Shown here one piece after another: positions 29,650 through 38,352 of a DNA stretch of 64,000 nucleotides (position 1 is the stretch's first letter; each line of letters begins with the position of its first letter). The notes below the pieces were generated by a model. The model saw only the letters and a program-made list of their open reading frames with translations. It ran no database searches and was not told the origin of the DNA. The position numbers and the translations under genes were made by a program. The stretch is from contig JADBKR010000008.1 in NCBI GenBank assembly GCA_014896295.1, forward strand, positions 558,001 to 622,000, written 5' to 3'. This DNA is from Limnochordaceae bacterium. Its GTDB lineage: Bacteria; Bacillota; Limnochordia; Limnochordales; Geochordaceae.

Positions 29650-30573
29650 CTATCCTCCCAATCCCTCGCCCGCCTCCGCACGCGCCTCCACCTGCCCCAG
29701 CAACTCCACCAGCCGCACCAGCTCTTCCTCCCCGTAAAACTCGATCTCGATCCGGCCTTTGCGCCGCCCCTCCCGGATCACCACCCGGGTGCCCAGCGCG
29801 CGCTCCAGCGCCGCCGCCACCTCCCCCCACCGGGAACTTCCCGGGTCCCTCTTGCGAGCCTGCTCCCTCCCGCCCTTCTCCTCCCGCCCCTCCACCATCC
29901 GCCGCACCAGCTCCTCCGTTTCGCGCACGGAGAGCTGGCCCTCCGCAGCCTTCCTTGCGACCTGCACGCGCTCGGGCCCCGCCGGCAACCCAAGCAACGC
30001 TTTGCCGTGCCCCGCGCTCAGCGATCCTGCCTCGATCCACCCCTGGATCTCCGGCTCGAGCTCCAGGAGCCGCAAGGCGTTGGCCACCGTCGGCCGCTTC
30101 CGCCCCACCGCCTGGGCGACCGCCTCCTGGCTCATCCCGAACTCCTCGACCAGCCGCCGGTACGCCTCGGCCTCCTCGAGAGGGCTCAAGTCCTCGCGCT
30201 GGAGGTTTTCGACCAACGCCATCTGCAACATCTGGCGGTCGTCGACCGCCCGCACCACCGCCGGCACCGCCTCCAGGCCCGCCATCCGGGCGGCCCGCCA
30301 CCGCCGCTCCCCAATCACGATCTGGTAGCGGGCCCCATCGCCTTCGCGACCCGCCGGCCGCACCACGATGGGCTCCAGCACTCCGTGGGCGCGGATCGAC
30401 TCCGCCAGCTCCTGTAGGGATGCCTCGGAAAACTGCCGCCTCGGCTGGAAGGGGTTGGCTTCGACCTCCGCGACCCGGATCTCCCGCACTCCCTCCTCCG
30501 GGCCCCCTCCCACGCCGCTCACCACCTCAGGAATCAGCGCCCGCAGCCCTCTGCCGAGCGCCTGCCGGCTCAT
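29650..30573 (-). CDS. parB: chromosome partitioning protein ParB (Spo0J)
   Basis: 307 residues. N-terminal CTPase/ParB domain with NPFQPRRQFSEASLQELAESI and GERRWRAARMAG, central helix-turn-helix (FGMSQEAVAQAVGRKRPTVANALRLLEL), and a C-terminal dimerization domain (GRIEIEFYGEEELVRLVELL). It loads at parS, spreads as a CTP-gated clamp and recruits SMC. Overlaps parA by 47 bases. Confidence 0.96.
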   Translation of the reverse strand: MSRQALGRGLRALIPEVVSGVGGGPEEGVREIRVAEVEANPFQPRRQFSEASLQELAESIRAHGVLEPIVVRPAGREGDGARYQIVIGERRWRAARMAGLEAVPAVVRAVDDRQMLQMALVENLQREDLSPLEEAEAYRRLVEEFGMSQEAVAQAVGRKRPTVANALRLLELEPEIQGWIEAGSLSAGHGKALLGLPAGPERVQVARKAAEGQLSVRETEELVRRMVEGREEKGGREQARKRDPGSSRWGEVAAALERALGTRVVIREGRRKGRIEIEFYGEEELVRLVELLGQVEARAEAGEGLGG

Positions 30574-31333
30574 AGCGCATCACCTCCTCCGCCAGCTCTC
30601 GATACGCCTCCGCCCCTCGGCAGCCCGGGTCATACAGGGCGATCGGCTTTCCGTGGCTGGGCGCTTCGGTCAGGCGGACGTTACGGGGGATCACCGTCTC
30701 GAAGACCCGTACTTTCCCGGCGAAGAAGGACCGAACGTCCTCCACCACCTGCTGCGACAGATTGGTCCGAGCGTCGTACATGGTGAGCACCACCCCGCCC
30801 ACCACCAGGTCGGGGTTGAGGTGCTCCCTCACCATCTCGATGGTTCGCATCAGCTGGCTGAGGCCCTCGAGCGCGTAGAACTCGCACTGGATCGGCACCA
30901 GCGCCTCGTCGGCGGCCGCAAGCCCGTTGAGCGTCAACAGCCCCAGCGACGGGGGCGAGTCGACCAGCACGTAGTCGTACACCGAGCGTACCGGCTCCAG
31001 GGCCCGCTTCAACCGGAACTCCCGGGACAGGGCGCTCACCAGCTCGATCTCGGCTCCGGCCAGGTCTATGGTGGCCGGCGCCAGATCCAGTCCCGCTATC
31101 TCCGTTGCCCGGATCACGGCGGCCATCGGGCGCTCGTTCATGAGCACGTGGTATACGCACCCCTCGAGCTCCCGCTTGTTGACTCCCACGCCCGTGGTCG
31201 CGTTGCCCTGAGGATCCCCGTCCACCAGCAGGACCTTCCGCCCGGCGAGCGCCATGTATGCCGCCAGGTTGACGGCCGTGGTGCTCTTGCCCACCCCGCC
31301 CTTTTGATTCACGATGGCTATGACGCGCCCCAC
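30527..31333 (-). CDS. parA: chromosome partitioning ATPase ParA (Soj)
   Basis: 268 residues. Deviant Walker A KGGVGKSTTAVNLA with the signature lysine, Walker A' DYVLVDSPPSLG and the ParA-type DGDPQGNATTG. GTG at 31333 with GGGGAAGGGAG about eight bases ahead; overlaps the end of noc by 16 bases. In Bacillus this protein also controls DnaA. Confidence 0.96.
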   Translation of the reverse strand: MGRVIAIVNQKGGVGKSTTAVNLAAYMALAGRKVLLVDGDPQGNATTGVGVNKRELEGCVYHVLMNERPMAAVIRATEIAGLDLAPATIDLAGAEIELVSALSREFRLKRALEPVRSVYDYVLVDSPPSLGLLTLNGLAAADEALVPIQCEFYALEGLSQLMRTIEMVREHLNPDLVVGGVVLTMYDARTNLSQQVVEDVRSFFAGKVRVFETVIPRNVRLTEAPSHGKPIALYDPGCRGAEAYRELAEEVMRYEPAGARQRAAGADS

Positions 31334-32220
31334 CGCCGGTCTCCCTTCCCCCTCTCGCCCCGCTCGAGCACCCGCCGCCCCAGCTTCACCACGAACGTCC
31401 ACCCGTCGCCGTCCTCTTCCTCTGACAGGCTTGCCTCGATCCCCGCCTGACGAGCCTGTCGAACCACCTGCCGCAGCCCGTTGACGAAGATCCGCGCGTC
31501 CCCGTACGCCCCCCGCACCGTCCGGCGTTTCCGCTTACCCTGTACCGCCTGCTCCACGAGCCGCTCGCTCGCCTCCGCGCCCAGCCCCTCCTCCGCCATC
31601 CGTCGGGCCAGCTTCAGCTGCTGCTCCGGGTCCTGCACCCTTAGCAGGGCCCGGCTCTGCCTCTCCCCGAGCTTCTGCTCCCGGATGAACGCCTGCACCT
31701 CAGGCGGCAACTTCAGCAGGCGAATCTTGTTGGCCACGGCGGCCTGGCTGCACCCTAACACCCTGGCCATCTCTTCCTGCGTGAGCCCGAACCGCTCCAT
31801 GATCCGCCGGTAGCCGTCGGCCTCCTCCAGGAAGTGCAGCCCCGAGCGCTGCAAGTTCTCGATGAGGCCCCACTCCGCGGCCGTCCGGTCATCGCTCTCG
31901 CGCACGATGGCCGGCACCCGCTCCAGGCCCGCGAGCTGAGCGGCTCTCCACCGCCGCTCCCCGGCAATCAGCTCGTACCCTTGCTCCACCGGGCGCACCA
32001 CGATCGGCTGGATGAGCCCGTGCTCCCGGATGGACTGAGCGAGACCCTCCAGCTCCTCCTGGGGGATCCCCTGCCGCGCCTGGTACGGGCTCGGGTGGAT
32101 ACGTCCTACCTCGATCCACCGCACGTCTACGGCCGGAGCCTCATCGATCCCCGCCTGGCGCGCGACCCGGGGCCCCCCAGCCGTCCTTCCCCGAAGTAAT
32201 TCGCCAAGCCGCACGGCCAA
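31318..32220 (-). CDS. noc: nucleoid occlusion protein Noc (ParB paralogue)
   Basis: About 300 residues from TTG 32220. ParB/CTPase domain with PYQARQGIPQEELEGLAQSI and GERRWRAAQLAG, a helix-turn-helix (FGLTQEEMARVLGCSQAAVANKIRLLKL), and a C-terminal domain (ARIFVNGLRQVVRQARQAGI) that follows Bacillus Noc rather than ParB. TTG 32220 has AGGAGG five bases ahead and gives an N-terminus MAVRLGELLRGR, a possible amphipathic membrane-targeting helix as in Noc; an upstream ATG at 32307 would bury it behind an acidic leader. Confidence 0.88.
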   Translation of the reverse strand: MAVRLGELLRGRTAGGPRVARQAGIDEAPAVDVRWIEVGRIHPSPYQARQGIPQEELEGLAQSIREHGLIQPIVVRPVEQGYELIAGERRWRAAQLAGLERVPAIVRESDDRTAAEWGLIENLQRSGLHFLEEADGYRRIMERFGLTQEEMARVLGCSQAAVANKIRLLKLPPEVQAFIREQKLGERQSRALLRVQDPEQQLKLARRMAEEGLGAEASERLVEQAVQGKRKRRTVRGAYGDARIFVNGLRQVVRQARQAGIEASLSEEEDGDGWTFVVKLGRRVLERGERGKGDRRWGAS

Positions 32221-32311
32221 GCGCCCCTCCTCCCCATCGCCTTCCCCCGCGCCTAACACGGCTCCCTGGCGGCATTCTTCAACGCGCTCCTCGTTCCTCT
32301 CCCCCATCCCC

Positions 32312-33043
32312 TCACCCCGGGCGCCCCCACCGCCCGGGACGTCGCGGGAAACGGCCGGGAGTCGTTCGAACCTTCTCCGCCATCACCAGGACCCTGCGAT
32401 CCCCCCCGGGGAGAGTCAGCGCCTCCTGCCTCAGCGGCCCCAACCCCACGGCCACCGCCACCTGCTGCCCGGCTTCCCACTCTTCGGCCACCGCCGGCCC
32501 TTTCATGATCAGCACCCGACCGCCTACCCGCACCAGGGGGGCGCACAGCTCGACGCTTACCGCCAGCGACCCGAGCGCCCGCGCCAGCGCACCGTCTAGG
32601 CTCTCTCTCCAGCGCTCCTGACGCGCCAGCACCTCCGCCCGCTCCCGGACCACCTGTACATTTCCAAGCCCCAGGGCTCGCACCGCCTGCTCGAGGAACT
32701 CCACCTTGCGCAGCACCGACTCGATCAGCACGACCTGCAGCCTCGGGCGCGCGATCGCCAGCGGCAGCCCGGGAAACCCGGCGCCGCTTCCCACGTCTGC
32801 CCAGCTCCCTGCCTCCTGGGCTCCAATCCACCGCACCACCGAGAGCGAGTCGAGGTGGTGCTTGACGAGGATCTGCCCCGGGTCGGTGATCGCCGTGAGG
32901 CTCGCCCGCCGCGTACCCTGCACGAGCAGCTCCGTCAGCCGCAAGAGGGCGTCGGCTTGCTCCTCCCCCAGCTCCACCCCCAGAGCCCTCGCCCCGCCGA
33001 TCAGCCACTCCACCTGCCGCTCCCGCCCGGCGCTCCCAGCCAC
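32312..33043 (-). CDS. rsmG: 16S rRNA (guanine527-N7)-methyltransferase RsmG
   Basis: 243 residues from GTG 33043, with GGGGAGGAG five to six bases ahead; TTG 33061 is a weaker alternative. Conserved LVKHHLDSLSVVRW, the SAM-binding WADVGSGAGFPGLPLAI, and VLIESVLRKVEFLEQ. It normally follows mnmE-mnmG; here both are absent and jag is the direct upstream neighbour, with a terminator between. Confidence 0.95.
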   Translation of the reverse strand: MAGSAGRERQVEWLIGGARALGVELGEEQADALLRLTELLVQGTRRASLTAITDPGQILVKHHLDSLSVVRWIGAQEAGSWADVGSGAGFPGLPLAIARPRLQVVLIESVLRKVEFLEQAVRALGLGNVQVVRERAEVLARQERWRESLDGALARALGSLAVSVELCAPLVRVGGRVLIMKGPAVAEEWEAGQQVAVAVGLGPLRQEALTLPGGDRRVLVMAEKVRTTPGRFPRRPGRWGRPG

Positions 33044-33052
33044 CGGCTCCTC

Positions 33053-33087
33053 CCCAAACAAAGGGACGGCCGCGAGGCGGCCGTCCC
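33053..33087 (-). terminator. rho-independent terminator after jag
   Basis: On the minus strand, GGGACGGCCGC and GCGGCCGTCCC form a perfect 11-base-pair stem with a 3-base loop, followed by TTTGTTT. It ends the rpmH-jag operon. The T tract runs straight into the ribosome-binding sequence of rsmG, so read-through may feed rsmG-noc-parA-parB. Confidence 0.85.
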
Positions 33088-33128
33088 TCCTTCCTTTCGC
33101 TCCGCTTTCCCTCGTCGAGCGTTCGCTC

Positions 33129-33959
33129 TCAGGACTGGCCGTCTCCTCCTGCCCGCGGCGAGCCGCCGTCGTCAGCCTGACCCGGCACCTTCAGGGCACC
33201 TTTCGGCCAGATGACCACCCGACGGTTGGGCTCCTCCCCCTCCGACCGCGTCTCCACGTGCGGATCATCCTTCAGCGCCATGTGCACGATCCGCCGTTCC
33301 AGCGCGTTCATCGGATCGAGCGCCACGCGCCGGCGCTCCACCCGCACCTTGCGCGCCGCCCTGAGCGCAAGGCTCCTAAGCGTGCTCTCTCGCCGGCCCC
33401 GGTAGTCGCCCGCGTCCACGACGAACCGGATCCACGGTCCCTCATGGGCCCGGTTGGCCACCAGGTTGGTCAACAACTGCAAGGCGTTGAGGGTCTCCCC
33501 GTGGCGCCCGATGAGCAGTGCGGCCCGCTGTGACACCACGTTGAGGGTGAAGAGGTCGGGAGCGGTCCGCCGCGTCTCCACCATGGCGTCCGCCCCTATC
33601 AGCCGCACCACGTCCCTCAGGAACGTCCGCGCAGCTCCCAGTGCCCTCTCCACGGCACTCGGGTCTGGCCCGGCAGCCTCGCCCTCTCCCCTCTGCCCCT
33701 CCCGCTCCTCCTGCTCCTCCCGGCCGTTGACCGCCGGCCGTGCACGAGAAGCCCGCGCCGGCGCTCCCCTCTCCGATCCTCGCACGGTGACCCGGATCCG
33801 GGCCAGCCGGCCGCCCAGCCATCCCAGCAGGCCGCGGTTGGATTCCTCCAGCACCTCGACCTCCACGTCGTCCCGACCCACCCCGAGCTCGTCCAGGGCC
33901 GCCTCCAGGGCCTCTTCCACGCTGCGCCCGGACTTGACGACCGACCGCGGGCCACTCAT
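33129..33959 (-). CDS. jag: RNA-binding protein Jag (KhpB)
   Basis: 276 residues. Jag_N domain (residues 1-55, SVVKSGRSVEEALEAALDEL and GLLGWLGGR), a charged linker, a KH domain with GRHGETLNALQLLTNLVANR, and an R3H domain (RRESTLRSLALRAARKV). Binds RNA; in Gram-positive bacteria it works with KhpA in cell elongation control. ATG at 33959 overlaps the yidC stop (ATGA). Confidence 0.94.
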   Translation of the reverse strand: MSGPRSVVKSGRSVEEALEAALDELGVGRDDVEVEVLEESNRGLLGWLGGRLARIRVTVRGSERGAPARASRARPAVNGREEQEEREGQRGEGEAAGPDPSAVERALGAARTFLRDVVRLIGADAMVETRRTAPDLFTLNVVSQRAALLIGRHGETLNALQLLTNLVANRAHEGPWIRFVVDAGDYRGRRESTLRSLALRAARKVRVERRRVALDPMNALERRIVHMALKDDPHVETRSEGEEPNRRVVIWPKGALKVPGQADDGGSPRAGGDGQS

Positions 33960-34576
33960 GTCGCGCGCACGCCTCCCTCTGCGGTCCCGAGCCGCCGCTG
34001 GAAAAACCAGTACTGCCCGAAGGTGAGCACGTTGCTGACCGTCCAGTACAGCGCCAGCCCCGAGGGGAAAGTCGCGGCGAACAAGCCGGTCATGGCGGAC
34101 ATCATCCAAATCATGCTGCTCTGCTTCGGATCCGTCATGGTCGGCTTCATGGACAGGTATTGGGTGAGGGCTGCGAGGATCGGCCATACGAACATACGAT
34201 CGGGTCTCCCGAGGTCCCACAGCAAGAAAAGGCTGCCCTCGGGCAGGCGGCGCAACGCGAGCCACAGCGCCCACAGGATGGGAAGCTGCACCAGCGACGG
34301 AAGGCACCCGCTGAAGGGGTTGAGGCGTTCTTCCCGGTACAGCTCCATCATGCGCCGCTGAAGCTCTTGTGGCTTTTCGCGGTACTTTTTCTGCAGCTCT
34401 TGCAGCTTCGGCTGCAGCCGCTTCTGGCCTTCCATTGCCCTCAACTGGGCGAAGCCCAACGGCAGCAGCAGGGCCCGCACGACCAGCGTCAGCCCGATGA
34501 CGGCCAGCCCGTAGCTACCGGTCAACCCCCGAAACTGCTCCAGCACCCACCACATGCCGTTGGCGAGCTCTGTCAA
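33956..34576 (-). CDS. yidC: membrane protein insertase YidC/OxaI
   Basis: 206 residues: the short Gram-positive form. TTG at 34576 has GGAGG seven bases ahead. The core has SYGLAVIGLTLVVRALLLPL with the conserved groove arginine, a cytoplasmic coiled hairpin (QKRLQPKLQELQKKYREKP), LNPFSGCLPSLVQLPILWAL and further helices. No lipobox signal sequence is apparent. Inserts membrane proteins with or without SecYEG. Confidence 0.93.
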   Translation of the reverse strand: MTELANGMWWVLEQFRGLTGSYGLAVIGLTLVVRALLLPLGFAQLRAMEGQKRLQPKLQELQKKYREKPQELQRRMMELYREERLNPFSGCLPSLVQLPILWALWLALRRLPEGSLFLLWDLGRPDRMFVWPILAALTQYLSMKPTMTDPKQSSMIWMMSAMTGLFAATFPSGLALYWTVSNVLTFGQYWFFQRRLGTAEGGVRAT

Positions 34577-34620
34577 GTCTCTGCCTCCGTCTCTCGCGCC
34601 GGCCTGCGCCCGATGCCCTC

Positions 34621-34836
34621 TCACGGGACGGGATCGTACCCTCCCGGGTGGAACGGGTGGCAGCGCAAAAGCCGCCTTACCGCCAGCCATCCTCCCTTGA
34701 CCGCCCCGTGCTTGAGCAGCGCCTCCTCGGCGTAGGCCGAGCACGAGGGATAGAACCGGCACGTAGGTGGGGTATAGGGCGAAATCCACCGCCGGTACGC
34801 GCCGATCGCCCACGCCAGCGCCCGCGCGGGCGTCAC
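34621..34836 (-). CDS. yidD: membrane protein insertion efficiency factor YidD
   Basis: 71 residues. Conserved [23 protein letters not shown] (read in parts), [37 protein letters not shown] with its three cysteines. The GTG at 34836 overlaps the rnpA stop (GTGA); an ATG at 34879 would lie inside rnpA. Confidence 0.94.
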   Translation of the reverse strand: MTPARALAWAIGAYRRWISPYTPPTCRFYPSCSAYAEEALLKHGAVKGGWLAVRRLLRCHPFHPGGYDPVP

Positions 34837-35207
34837 CGCGCCCGTCCGGCCTCCTGCGTCGTCGCCTCGTCCAGCCATGCCCCTGCTCTCTTCAACGCCG
34901 ACCGGAGCGCCTCCCGAAGGCGCTCGAACGGCACCTCGACGCACGCAGCCGAGGGCGTAATCACCAGGTCGACCCCGCCGGGCAGACGCGCGACCCAACT
35001 CCGCAAGGCCTCCCGCACGCGCCTCCGGATCCGGTTTCTCGCCACGGCGCCCCCTACCTTGTGCCCGATCACGAACCCGACCCGCACTTCTTCGCGCCCT
35101 GTGCGAACGGCGCGCACCAGCAAGAGATCGCTTCGCCCGCGCCGCCCCTCCCGGAACACCCGATCGAAGTCGGAGTGGCGTGTCAGCCGGCCCAACCGCG
35201 CGCCCAC
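34833..35207 (-). CDS. rnpA: ribonuclease P protein component
   Basis: 124 residues. RNR motif [15 protein letters not shown]-terminal [15 protein letters not shown] and [12 protein letters not shown]. Binds the RNase P RNA and the pre-tRNA 5' leader. GTG at 35207, 17 bases after the rpmH stop. Confidence 0.95.
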   Translation of the reverse strand: MGARLGRLTRHSDFDRVFREGRRGRSDLLLVRAVRTGREEVRVGFVIGHKVGGAVARNRIRRRVREALRSWVARLPGGVDLVITPSAACVEVPFERLREALRSALKRAGAWLDEATTQEAGRAR

Positions 35208-35224
35208 CTCGCCACCCGGCCGCC

Positions 35225-35362
35225 TCAGTCGACGGTAAGGCGATACCGCCCCTTGGCACGCCGCCGCTTCAGCACGCGGCGCCCACCGGGCGACGACATG
35301 CGCCGCAGGAAGCCGTGTACTCGATACCTCCGGCGACGCTTCGGTTGCAGCGTCCTCTTCAT
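35225..35362 (-). CDS. rpmH: 50S ribosomal protein L34
   Basis: 45 residues, normal length: [36 protein letters not shown] and a final RLTVD. Too short for most gene finders' default cut-offs but unmistakable. First gene of rpmH-rnpA-yidD-yidC-jag. Confidence 0.96.
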   Translation of the reverse strand: MKRTLQPKRRRRYRVHGFLRRMSSPGGRRVLKRRRAKGRYRLTVD

Positions 35363-35482
35363 CGCGTCGATCTACACGCTCTCTTTCCTTGGTGGCCCCA
35401 ACCTTTCCTCCACGGGCGCGACCCCGTAGTGACGCGCACCGGGAATGGAAAGGGTCTTCTTGCCCAGAAAGCGGCAGGTTCG

Positions 35483-35512
35483 ATTATAGCCTCGCCGCAA
35501 TTTTGGCGTCAA
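35483..35512 (-). promoter_or_regulatory. sigma-A promoter of the rpmH operon
   Basis: On the minus strand TTGACG (35512-35507) and TATAAT (35488-35483) are separated by 18 bases. This is the best -35/-10 pair in the window, about 120 bases before the rpmH start, at the left edge of the origin region. Confidence 0.8.
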
Positions 35513-35609
35513 CGGACGCCCCTGCGTGCCGGCCCCACTCCAGCACCTTGCCCTCCGGCGGGCAGTCCCCTTAGACTTCCCCTTGCGCGGCCACCGCGCA
35601 CCGGGGGAG

Positions 35610-35847
35610 TTCTCCACAGGCTGTGGACAACCTGTGGAACGCGTGCGCGAAAACGGGGCCCGCCACCTGGAGAACGGGAGGGTGCCGCTCGATGGCTCGC
35701 CTGCTTTCACGCTTTCCCCACCTTTTCGCCGGTCTTCGCGAGAAGCGGCTACCGCTCCCGGCTGCCTTCCGGCTGCACGCTTTCCCCTCCGGTTTCCCTG
35801 CCACGTGCCAAAAGGGCCTGTGGATAACCTGGGGATACTGTGGATAT
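35610..35847. other. origin of replication, left DnaA-box cluster
   Basis: At least five 9-base DnaA-box-like sites: TTCTCCACA (35610), TGTGGACAA (35622), TGTGGAACG (35633), a perfect TGTGGATAA (35819) and TGTGGATAT (35839). They lie in the roughly 570-base gene-free stretch between rpmH and the plus-strand gene at 35959, like the incAB cluster of Bacillus. Nothing else is recognizable in that gap apart from the rpmH promoter. Confidence 0.85.
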
Positions 35848-35958
35848 GACCGGCTCCGCCTCCCGGCTCCGACGGCTTTTCACGCACTTTTCGTCACCCC
35901 GGAAACCCTTCCGGCTGCTTGAAGAGGACGCCTATGGCCGTAGAGTCGACGCCTTCGC

Positions 35959-36819
35959 GTGGCGCTGCGATCTTTCGTCTTCGCCCGGATGGGCAGCGGG
36001 CGACGCGGCCGGGTCCGCCTGACGCCCTTCGGACCTGCAGCCCGGGAGCCGTCGGAGCCCGAAGCGGCGCCTCAGCTCCAGGTCCGCCTCGCCGTCTACT
36101 CCGCCTCCCACCTCCCCGCGGTGTATGACCTCTTCGCGGAGGATCCCGGGGATCTCCTGGCCGAGGCGTGCGACCGGGCGCTCACCCTGGCTCGCCAGCA
36201 GCACAGCCCTGTCCCATCCGCCGCGGTGGTGGCGGTCATAGAAAACCTCATCCACGCTCGCTTCCACATGGCGACCGTCTCCCTGGGAGCAGACGGCTCC
36301 GTCACCGTCTCCGACCAGGGCCCGGGCATCGAGGACAAGACACGGGCGCTACTGCCCGGCTTCACCACGGCCACCCCGGATCTACGCCGCTACATCCGCG
36401 GCGTCGGGTCCGGGCTGCCCGTGGCACAGCAACTGATGCAGGAGATCCGCGGCGAGTTGCGTATCGAGGACAACCTTGCCGGGGGCACCGTCGTGACGCT
36501 GGCACCTCCTTCCGGGGCGCTCAGCGCTCCGGGCGGATCGCCCGTCTTGCGGCCTGCCCCGAGGGCACAGACGCGCTCCCTCACTCCTCGCCAGCAGCGC
36601 CTCGTCTTGCTCCTGGCAGACGCGGGCGAGATGGGGCCGAGCGCCGTCTCCCAACACCTGGGCGTGAGCCTGACCACAGCGTTTCGGGAGCTGGTGGCGC
36701 TCGAGGGGTACGGACTCGTGGCCGCTCGCGCCTCGGGTAAGCGCGCGCTCACGGCCCGCGGGATCGAGATGGCCGAGTGCATCGCCGGAGAGGAGATGGG
36801 GGGCTCTCCGCGACCGTGA
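35959..36819 (+). CDS. GHKL-type ATPase fused to a winged-helix domain
   Basis: 286 residues; I do not know a named family for it. An N-terminal region (about 40-90) is followed by a histidine-kinase-like ATP-binding domain: N box VIENLIHARFH (94-104), G1 box DQGPGIED (119-126), a GFTTATPDLRRYIRGVGSGLP lid (134-154) and GGTVVTLAPP (175-184). No phosphoacceptor or dimerization histidine helix is seen. A C-terminal winged helix (about 205-275, QQRLVLLLADAGEMGPSAVS, TTAFRELVALEGYGLV) should bind DNA. It lies between the two origin clusters, 150 bases before dnaA. The start is uncertain: GTG 35959, or a different-frame ATG at 35934 with a better ribosome site. Confidence 0.75.
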   Translation: MALRSFVFARMGSGRRGRVRLTPFGPAAREPSEPEAAPQLQVRLAVYSASHLPAVYDLFAEDPGDLLAEACDRALTLARQQHSPVPSAAVVAVIENLIHARFHMATVSLGADGSVTVSDQGPGIEDKTRALLPGFTTATPDLRRYIRGVGSGLPVAQQLMQEIRGELRIEDNLAGGTVVTLAPPSGALSAPGGSPVLRPAPRAQTRSLTPRQQRLVLLLADAGEMGPSAVSQHLGVSLTTAFRELVALEGYGLVAARASGKRALTARGIEMAECIAGEEMGGSPRP

Positions 36820-36969
36820 CGATCGGCGCCGGGGTGCGCCGCAGCCGCTGCATATGGGATCAGCGGGGCCCGGCTTGGTCTTGGGGCTGGCCGCGCTGCT
36901 CGCAGGGAGCGCTCTTGCGCGGCGCTATCCTCCCGTCGAGCAAGCGCCCGAGGACCGGGAGGTCTTGTC

Positions 36970-38352
36970 ATGCAGTCATGGTCTGAACTATGGAACGCCA
37001 CGGTGTCGATGCTCCGGGAGCGGGAGGGCATGAGCCCGGGCTTCGACACCTGGTTACGCGCTTCCCGCCCTGTCGGACTCGACGGGGAGACGCTCGTGGT
37101 CGAGGTACCCGACGCTTTCACCAGGGATTGGGTGCGGGCGCGCTACGGGCCTGCCATGGAAGCCCTTCTTACCGGGCTCGCCGGGCACCCGTGCTCGGTG
37201 GTCCTCGTCGCGCCGGGCGAGCCCACCCCTTCGCGCGCCCGCCCTTTTCCGTCGTCGGATCCGCCCCAGCGGGGCGCGCCGCCTGCGCCGGACGTCGCCG
37301 CCGACGAGGACCCCTCTCATCCCACCGGTCCAGGGGGCCTCAATCCCCGCTACACGTTCGACACGTTCGTCGTCGGCGCGAGCAACCGCTTCGCCTACTC
37401 GGCGTGCCAGGGGGTCCTCAGCAACCCGGGCGGCCCGTACAACCCCCTTTTCCTGTACGGGGGCGTCGGCCTGGGAAAGACCCATCTGATGCAGGCGGTC
37501 GCCCACGAGTTCTTACGGCAGCGCTCGCACCTGCGCGTCCTTTACATCACCACGGAGACGTTCACCAACGACCTGGTCGACTCTCTCCAGCGGCGGAGCA
37601 TGCCCGAGTTTCGCAGCCGCTACCGCTCCCTGGACGTGCTGTTGCTGGACGACGTCCATTTCGCAGCGGGCAAGGAAAGCACGCAGGAGGAATTCTTCCA
37701 TACTTTCAACGCGCTGTATGAGGCCGGACGCCAGATCATCTTGTCGAGCGATCGGCCCCCGGTCGAGATCCCCAAGCTCGAGGAGCGCCTCCGTTCCCGC
37801 TTCGCCTGGGGCCTCCTGGCGGACATCCAACCCCCCGACTTCGAGACGCGCCTTGCCATCCTCCGGAAGCGGTGCGAGACCTCGGGTACCCCCGTCCCCG
37901 ACGAGGTGTTGCACTACATTGCCGAATCCATCCAGTCCAACATCCGGGTTCTCGAGGGGGCCTTGCGCAAGGTCGTCACCGCGGCGCGCCTGTCCGGCTC
38001 TCCTGCCACCCTCGACCTCGCGGCCGAGGTGCTCCGGGACCTCACCGAGTCCCAGCGACGCCCCCTCACCATCGATCGCATCCAGACCGTCGTTGCCCAG
38101 CACTTCGGCATCGAACCCGAGGAACTCAGGGGCAAGAGCCGCACCCGAGACGTGGCCTTCGCTCGCCAGATAGCCATGTTTCTCGCACGGGAGCTGACCC
38201 AGGCTTCGTTGCCCCACATCGGCGATCAATTCGGAGGGCGAGACCACTCCACGGTCCTCCATGCCATCGAAAGGGTACAAGCCGCCATGCGAGCCGATGG
38301 CGCCGTCAACGACCTGATCCGGCACCTGCGCCAGCGACTCAGCCGGACGTGA
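36970..38352 (+). CDS. dnaA: chromosomal replication initiator DnaA
   Basis: 460 residues. N-terminal DnaB-interaction domain, a Pro-rich variable domain II, AAA+ domain with Walker A GGVGLGKTHLM and Walker B LLLDDVHF, and the C-terminal DNA-binding signature GRDHSTVLHAIERV. Binds the DnaA boxes on both sides of the gene. Confidence 0.97.
   Translation: MQSWSELWNATVSMLREREGMSPGFDTWLRASRPVGLDGETLVVEVPDAFTRDWVRARYGPAMEALLTGLAGHPCSVVLVAPGEPTPSRARPFPSSDPPQRGAPPAPDVAADEDPSHPTGPGGLNPRYTFDTFVVGASNRFAYSACQGVLSNPGGPYNPLFLYGGVGLGKTHLMQAVAHEFLRQRSHLRVLYITTETFTNDLVDSLQRRSMPEFRSRYRSLDVLLLDDVHFAAGKESTQEEFFHTFNALYEAGRQIILSSDRPPVEIPKLEERLRSRFAWGLLADIQPPDFETRLAILRKRCETSGTPVPDEVLHYIAESIQSNIRVLEGALRKVVTAARLSGSPATLDLAAEVLRDLTESQRRPLTIDRIQTVVAQHFGIEPEELRGKSRTRDVAFARQIAMFLARELTQASLPHIGDQFGGRDHSTVLHAIERVQAAMRADGAVNDLIRHLRQRLSRT

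Noticed and set aside
36854-37032. Small hydrophobic reading frame overlapping the start of dnaA
   Set aside because: No ribosome-binding site and it runs into dnaA in another frame.
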